64,000 bases of DNA from Candidatus Parcubacteria bacterium (GTDB lineage: Bacteria > Patescibacteriota > Saccharimonadia > Saccharimonadales > UBA4665), in contig JAEYSX010000001.1 of NCBI GenBank assembly GCA_023434325.1, positions 1-64,000 on the forward strand. Direction: 5' to 3'. The translations under genes were made by a program, and so were the position numbers. Each line of letters opens with the position of its first letter. Within the stretch, counting starts at the first letter, position 1. The notes beneath the pieces are model-generated. The model searched no databases. It worked only from the letters and a program-made list of their open reading frames with translations, and was not told where the DNA came from. This document shows positions 59,478 through 64,000 of the stretch, piece after piece.

Positions 59478-61394
59478 CTACTGGCTCAAGGATTCTGCAA
59501 TTGCGGGGTGGATCTCTGTGAGCTTTGCTTGCATTGTTTGCAGGGTAGGATTGCCTGGCAGGTGCCGGGATAATGCGGCCAGTTGCCCGACATTGGTGGT
59601 CAGCCTCCAGCGCTGGTTGTGCCCGTTAAGTGTGGCGTACTGCGCCTCTAGGTGATGGCCAGCTTGCTGTAGGTCGCTGTACAGACCGAGCGAGATGTCA
59701 AAGCACTTTTCATAGGTGTCGGCCAGACCGGCTTGCTCAATTTCCTCGGGGATGTCATAGCCGTGGCGAGGCGTGAGGGTTTGGATTTCTAGTGCGTCTG
59801 TGGGGTGTTTTTGCATGGCGCGGAAGGTTGCATAGGGCGTGACCAAATCCCAACTGTAGTGCACGCGCTCAAGAGCTGTGCCTGGGCGCTCGCCCTCCAG
59901 ATAGGCGTCCAGAACGTCCAGTTTGCGGTTCATTGGCCAATCGCTTATACGTTCTTGGATTGTTCGGAGTGGTAGTCCTGTATGTATATAGAGCATGTCG
60001 GCAATAAGGTCGTTTTCGTTACGTGGCCATACACCAGCAAGTTGCACAGGATCTTGCTGACCGATGTGGTTCTGGCTTAAGAACTCCTCCGCTATATCTT
60101 TGACGATCGCAGTCTTTGGTTTTTTAACGGGGCGCTTTGCGTCTTTGAGTTGCTCGATGCTCATGGTCACCGCCTGAGAAAGCAAGCTGGCGCCAGCAGA
60201 TTGCAGTTCGGGCATGTCGCTCTGTAATAGGTCAGAAATAAGGTCTCCTATGCCCGAGTCGCCGGCCGGAATATGTATATTTGCAACCGCGCCTATTGGG
60301 AGTACGGCGCTGGCAATCGCTAGGGCGACTTCTTTGTCGAGCTTGCGCTTTACAAGGCCGGCTACGATTTTGGCATGCAGGCTGATAAGCGATTTGATCT
60401 TTGCCTCGTAGGCTTTTTTAGCGGTGGGCACAAGGTTTTGCGGTTGGTACACCATGGGGTCGGCAGGATATTGCACTTGTGCGTTTGGGATAAGACGCTC
60501 GACACGGCTGACGAGCAGTCCGCTGGCGTCCTCGAGTATCAGCATTGATGGCTGTGGAGTGGACTCGGCGTGCGATGTTGCTGGGGCAGTATCCTCTACG
60601 GCGACTGCGGTTGCGGTTTCTTCTGACGCCGGTACGGTTGCTTCTATTGCCTTTTGTGCTGTGGGCGTGGGCTCTACGCTTGCTGCCGAGGCCTTAGGTT
60701 TTTTAGGTTTAGGCTTGTCCGATGGCGGCGGCAAGAGCGGGTTGATCTTTTCCCACAAGATGGTGTTGATGGTCGGAACATCAAGCATTTCGCCGCTGCG
60801 TACGCAGTCGATGCGCTGAAAATCTTTGGGAAAGAGTTGCGCTAAATCGTCAAACACCAGCACTGTTCGTGCCAAATGCAGGCGGTCGGACTCGTGTAGG
60901 TCTTTCTTTTTGCCGGATTCTTGCAAAAGCTGTTCCGAGATGTCTGCGGGCACGCGCAAAATAAAGCTGACGTCCGGCCGCGGAATGCGCAACATCTCAA
61001 ACTCTAGGTTGTCGAGCCAGATAAAAAAGCCGCGCCGCTGCTCGGCGTTGAGGATTTTTGTGCCCTGGTGCGCCATGTTCGAGCCGGTAAAGCGGTCGGC
61101 CAGCACCACCTTGCCCTCGGCAAGGGCTTGGTAGATGCGAGGCGCCGCCTCAAATCTATCCAATGCGTAAAATAGCGAGGTTGTGTAGGGGCCGACCCTA
61201 TCAATTGAGCCGTAACCGCCCTCTAGATAGCGCCGTACAAAGTGACTGCTGGGTTGGTCGTACTGCGGAAAGCTAAAAATCTCGACATCGTGGCCGACTT
61301 CTTCTAGTCGCTCTCTTAGAAGATCTAGCTGCGTCGTTTTACCGGCGCCGTCGCTCCCCTCGATTACGATAAACGTCCCTCGCTTCGTATCCAT
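59478..61394 (-). CDS. tmk: Fusion of thymidylate kinase and a ThyX-like thymidylate synthase
   Basis: 638 residues. 1-215 is thymidylate kinase: P-loop EGSDGAGKTTQ (about 12-22), VVLADRFTGSNMAHQG (DRx motif), then the C-terminal part of the kinase. A Pro/Ala/Lys-rich linker (about 225-295) leads to a ThyX-like region (about 300-635) ending in ATFRAMQKHPTDALEIQ, TLTPRHGYDIPEEIEQAGL and QMNA-type NQRWRLTTNVGQL. This follows the long ThyX homologues (about 530 residues). The FAD motif RHRxxS is not clear (QKHPTD), so the ThyX half may have lost activity. It would join dUMP-to-dTMP and dTMP-to-dTDP in one chain, and it ends a dTMP operon. Confidence 0.8.
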   Translation of the reverse strand: MDTKRGTFIVIEGSDGAGKTTQLDLLRERLEEVGHDVEIFSFPQYDQPSSHFVRRYLEGGYGSIDRVGPYTTSLFYALDRFEAAPRIYQALAEGKVVLADRFTGSNMAHQGTKILNAEQRRGFFIWLDNLEFEMLRIPRPDVSFILRVPADISEQLLQESGKKKDLHESDRLHLARTVLVFDDLAQLFPKDFQRIDCVRSGEMLDVPTINTILWEKINPLLPPPSDKPKPKKPKASAASVEPTPTAQKAIEATVPASEETATAVAVEDTAPATSHAESTPQPSMLILEDASGLLVSRVERLIPNAQVQYPADPMVYQPQNLVPTAKKAYEAKIKSLISLHAKIVAGLVKRKLDKEVALAIASAVLPIGAVANIHIPAGDSGIGDLISDLLQSDMPELQSAGASLLSQAVTMSIEQLKDAKRPVKKPKTAIVKDIAEEFLSQNHIGQQDPVQLAGVWPRNENDLIADMLYIHTGLPLRTIQERISDWPMNRKLDVLDAYLEGERPGTALERVHYSWDLVTPYATFRAMQKHPTDALEIQTLTPRHGYDIPEEIEQAGLADTYEKCFDISLGLYSDLQQAGHHLEAQYATLNGHNQRWRLTTNVGQLAALSRHLPGNPTLQTMQAKLTEIHPAIAESLSQ

Positions 61395-61451
61395 TATCTA
61401 CTATTAAGCCAGATGCTTAAATTTAAGGCAAGAACATTTATTGATAATTTA

Positions 61452-61982
61452 CTATTTTGTTACTTTGTAGTGCAGCAGCATGTTGTTGTCGCCGATGCGC
61501 TTTGTCTCTTCTAGCTTGATCTTGACGTCAATTGGGGCATTAAATAGCCCCACGCCGGCGCCAAAAATTGTGGCCTGCATGTCGATATAAAGGTCGTCGA
61601 CTACTCCGGCTTGCATGAACATGGTGTAGACCTGCGAGCCACCGCAAACGGCCAGTTCGTGCACGTCTTCGCTTTTGAGTCTTTGTATCAATTCTGCGGG
61701 GGGCTCGGTGACCGCCTCGACGTTTGGATACTGTTCAATCATTTCGGGACGGTGTGTATATACGAACAGCCGCCTGCCCGGCATGGATTTGTTAAAGACC
61801 GTTGGAAATTTGCGCGCAGTCGATAAAAAGGTGTTAAGACCCATGACCATGTTGTTGGCGGCGCGAACGTATTTGGTAAAGAGGTACTTGTCCTCGGGGT
61901 TGGTCCACTCGGTTGCTATTTGGTCGGGTGTTTTGCCGATGTAGCCGTCGGCCGTGAGCGCAGCTATGATTGACACTTTCAT
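61452..61982 (-). CDS. Dihydrofolate reductase/RibD-type reductase
   Basis: 176 residues from ATG 61982. MKVSIIAALTADGYIGK begins the DHFR/RibD-C fold; VMGLNTFLSTARKFP and AVCGGSQVYTMFMQAGVVDDLYIDMQATIFGAGVGLF follow. Its start overlaps the stop of the dCMP deaminase gene by 4 bp. In this operon DHFR would supply reduced folate, although ThyX itself does not oxidise folate to DHF. Confidence 0.85.
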   Translation of the reverse strand: MKVSIIAALTADGYIGKTPDQIATEWTNPEDKYLFTKYVRAANNMVMGLNTFLSTARKFPTVFNKSMPGRRLFVYTHRPEMIEQYPNVEAVTEPPAELIQRLKSEDVHELAVCGGSQVYTMFMQAGVVDDLYIDMQATIFGAGVGLFNAPIDVKIKLEETKRIGDNNMLLHYKVTK

Positions 61983-62929
61983 GGTACGATTCTCCTTACC
62001 TTTTTGCCTGCCAGTTCTAGCATTTTGACGGCGTACCCGTCGGAATGATCCTCTTTGTACACGAACTCTGTAATATCGGTCTGGGACAGCATGCGCGCGC
62101 AGGTTGGGCACGGTAGCAGGTTGATGAACAATGTGGTGTGTTTGAGGCTTATGTTTTCTTTTTGGGTTTTAATGAGCAGCTCGACCTCGGCATGGGCGGT
62201 GTCGTAGTGATTGAGGTCGTTGGGGGGCGAAAAGTGTGTTTCGCGCGCCGCACCGTGGTGCATGGCGTAGGTTTGGTAGGGCACGACTTTATTATAGCCA
62301 ACTGCAAGCAAGCTGTACTTATTTGGTTTTTTGCGGCCAAGCGCCACGCCCGTCTGAAAGCTGTAATCGTAGGAATGTGTGGCGGCTTGCGCGGCTACGT
62401 CCAGCATCTCTGCCTCAGTAAAGTTGCCCGTTTTTGGAAGCTGGGGTAGTTTGGTTTTTGATGCGAATTGCTGCGCCTCTGTATCGCTTGTGAACGGCGA
62501 AACTAACTCGTACGGAACACCCCTTTGCATGAGTGCATAGTACGGCGGTTGTGTGTGAAACGAATATTTCCAGGAGCCGTTGATGCCGACAAAATGCTTG
62601 ATATCCAGCCCGTTAATCACGTGCACCAAATCGCGCTGTGCGTAAGTAAGCGTGGCAATTTTGTGTGCGGACGGGCTGCCGTTTACTTTATCGATAATGG
62701 TCTGTACGGTTGCTTGTTGCAAAGTGCGGAATTGTGGCTGGTCTTCAAATCCCAGAACGTAGTCCTCTTTGGCAAGGCCTAGGAGCATGTTGCCCTTGGG
62801 CAGGTATATTTTGACAAGCTCTTTAAAGCGAGCAAGCGACATTTCACGAGGCGCGGCAATAAATATGGGCCTTAGGTTTTTTACCGGCTTTTTAGAAGCA
62901 AATGCCAGCTCGTTCCAGTCAAAATCCAT
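61979..62929 (-). CDS. dCMP deaminase-type protein with long N-terminal domain
   Basis: 316 residues. The C-terminal 150 residues are a zinc deaminase: YDTAHAEVELLI (HAE) and LLPCPTCARML (PCxxC). The N-terminal 160 residues are an unknown domain (SLARFKELVKIYLPKGNMLLGLAKEDYVLG...). It would make dUMP from dCMP for the thymidylate step. Its ATG overlaps the stop of the HIT gene by 1 bp. Confidence 0.82.
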   Translation of the reverse strand: MDFDWNELAFASKKPVKNLRPIFIAAPREMSLARFKELVKIYLPKGNMLLGLAKEDYVLGFEDQPQFRTLQQATVQTIIDKVNGSPSAHKIATLTYAQRDLVHVINGLDIKHFVGINGSWKYSFHTQPPYYALMQRGVPYELVSPFTSDTEAQQFASKTKLPQLPKTGNFTEAEMLDVAAQAATHSYDYSFQTGVALGRKKPNKYSLLAVGYNKVVPYQTYAMHHGAARETHFSPPNDLNHYDTAHAEVELLIKTQKENISLKHTTLFINLLPCPTCARMLSQTDITEFVYKEDHSDGYAVKMLELAGKKVRRIVP

Positions 62930-63462
62930 TATTTGTCTCCATATTTTTCGTCGAACTTCCCAGAAAGTTCTTGGATTTTTTTATTGTGCCGCTTAAATAG
63001 CTCGGCGTTTTCGAGGGGGGTGTATTTAAGTTTGCGATAGTTCCAGGTGCTCAGATCCGGCGCGTCAAACGGTATGGCGTGGATGTGTAGGTGATCGCTC
63101 ACGGTGCTTTGCGCCTCAATACCACCGTCGCGAATAATGTATTGGAGCCCCTTAATATCGTAGATTTTGCGGATCATCTTTTTGGCTATGTACATCATTT
63201 TGCGAGCCGTTTGCCACTCGCTGTCGGTCAGCTCTTTTACGGATTTGATGTGTCTGCGAGGCATAATCATCAAATTACCGTCGATGTAGGCAAAGAGCGC
63301 TACCGTCATTACCATGCCGTTTTCTTCGTAGACGATGTACTTGTCCCGCAGGTCGCAAAAGACACACTTGCCCACGCTCGTCCAGATCTTACCGTAGTAG
63401 CCGCCTGTGCGCGCGTCTCGGTAGTAGATTTGCTTTTCTTGTTCTTCGGGCGTGAGGTTCAT
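62929..63462 (-). CDS. HIT family hydrolase
   Basis: 177 residues. The HIT motif is STVSDHLHIHAIPFD (HxHxH), and CVFCDLRDKYIVYEENG has the Cys pair of the zinc-binding HIT group. Members hydrolyse dinucleoside polyphosphates or adenosine phosphoramidates. It overlaps both neighbours by 1 bp and lies in the dTMP operon. Confidence 0.9.
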   Translation of the reverse strand: MNLTPEEQEKQIYYRDARTGGYYGKIWTSVGKCVFCDLRDKYIVYEENGMVMTVALFAYIDGNLMIMPRRHIKSVKELTDSEWQTARKMMYIAKKMIRKIYDIKGLQYIIRDGGIEAQSTVSDHLHIHAIPFDAPDLSTWNYRKLKYTPLENAELFKRHNKKIQELSGKFDEKYGDK

Positions 63463-63986
63463 TACCGTTCCTTGAGTGGATCTTTGCGCAGTTCCATAAA
63501 GTCTTTAAAGATATCGCCGAGCTGGCCGCCGATGGCGCGCTGGACGATCTTGGTGGTGCTGAGTGCGGTTGACTGACGGTCGACTACCTTTACCTCGCCG
63601 CCGTATTTGGTGACGATCTTGTACTCTTTGGATTCTTTGTAGGCGGCCGCCCAGTCCTCTTTGACAGTAATAAACACGTCGGGCTTAAGCAGGCCGAGTG
63701 TTGGCACGCAGCTGGGCTCTGGCAGGATAGTCACAAAATCGACGCTGCGCAGATAGGTTAGCATTTCGGCGCGGATTTTTTCGTCTAAGATGGGCTTGTT
63801 GGGGCCCTTTACTTTGCGGATAGCTTCGTTGCTGGATACGCCGACGACTAAAATATCGCCCTCGCGCTTGGCCTCTTCCATGTAGCGACATTGGCCGACA
63901 TGGAGCAGGTCCCACGAGCCAGCTGTAAAGACAATTCGCTTGCCCTTCTCTTTTAGCGCGTCGTGCAGTGTCATCAAATCGCTCAT
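63462..63986 (-). CDS. Nucleotidyltransferase (HxGH-type), HVGQ variant
   Basis: 174 residues. FTAGSWDLLHVGQCRYMEEAKREGDILVVGV has the cytidylyl/adenylyltransferase fold; the usual HxGH is HVGQ. YLRSVDFVTILPEP, LLKPDVFITVKEDW and QSTALSTTKIVQRA (ISTTxI-type) follow. It is similar to RfaE C-terminal type enzymes, transferring a nucleotide to a small phosphate. It is the first visible gene of the operon; its upstream region is cut by the window end. Confidence 0.82.
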   Translation of the reverse strand: MSDLMTLHDALKEKGKRIVFTAGSWDLLHVGQCRYMEEAKREGDILVVGVSSNEAIRKVKGPNKPILDEKIRAEMLTYLRSVDFVTILPEPSCVPTLGLLKPDVFITVKEDWAAAYKESKEYKIVTKYGGEVKVVDRQSTALSTTKIVQRAIGGQLGDIFKDFMELRKDPLKER

Positions 63987-64000
63987 CGCGACCAGTCGTT

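Overview
The window looks like a chromosome segment from a Patescibacteria/CPR bacterium, most likely Candidatus Saccharibacteria (TM7). By eye it is about half G+C, with short intergenic gaps, TGA used as a normal stop codon, an LPXTG surface protein, a membrane-tethered Clp-type ATPase and many small transporters and hydrolases. The lineage is inferred from protein character and was not tested by a tree. One tRNA gene (Gln, TTG) was found; no rRNA operon, CRISPR array or complete insertion sequence was seen.

Layout. 1-2.1 kb: a broken RHS-like tail, tspO, and a run of three look-alike small proteins. 2.1-6.4 kb: a marR/MFS efflux pair with a palindromic operator, two small membrane proteins, and a copper-type operon (DUF4396-CsoR-DUF305) with a CsoR-like operator. 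6.6-14.8 kb: M23 peptidase, DrrAB-type ABC exporter, GH13 enzyme, a baeRF3/dienelactone-hydrolase pair and a HhH/CCA-polymerase fusion. 14.9-32.7 kb: surface and signalling genes (LPXTG protein, Clp ATPase, GH16 glucanase, MacB-type exporter, ArsR/SRPBCC/DUF998 operon, two AraC regulators, amidase, CPBP protease, a HIT gene relic). 32.8-42.5 kb: tRNA-Gln, a glycolipid-type cluster (hydrolase, two GT4 enzymes, AI-2E permease), cysS with a PIG-L deacetylase behind a Cys-codon leader, a NrnA-like phosphoesterase, recR and ybaB. 42.5-52.8 kb: GT-C protein, dnaB, dnaX, M14 peptidase, trehalase-like protein, rplL and rplJ with an L10 leader. 52.8-64 kb: two M20 peptidases and an ATP-grasp enzyme under leader-ORF control, a large Tat-type protein, and a dTMP operon ending in a thymidylate kinase-ThyX-like fusion.

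Three patterns cross gene boundaries. (1) At about 17 genes a -10 hexamer sits only 6-10 nt before the start codon with no Shine-Dalgarno sequence, which is the signature of leaderless mRNAs. (2) Three transcription units (PIG-L-cysS, M20, ATP-grasp-M20) start with a 16-19 codon leaderless micro-ORF followed by an intrinsic terminator just before the Shine-Dalgarno site of the first gene. One micro-ORF has three Cys codons and lies upstream of cysS; another has a run of Ile/Leu codons. This looks like ribosome-mediated attenuation. (3) Two about 105-nt hairpin elements (15771-15879 and 43773-43874) share an almost identical 54-55 nt core, yet carry 24-27 bp arms that are self-complementary within each copy and unrelated between copies.
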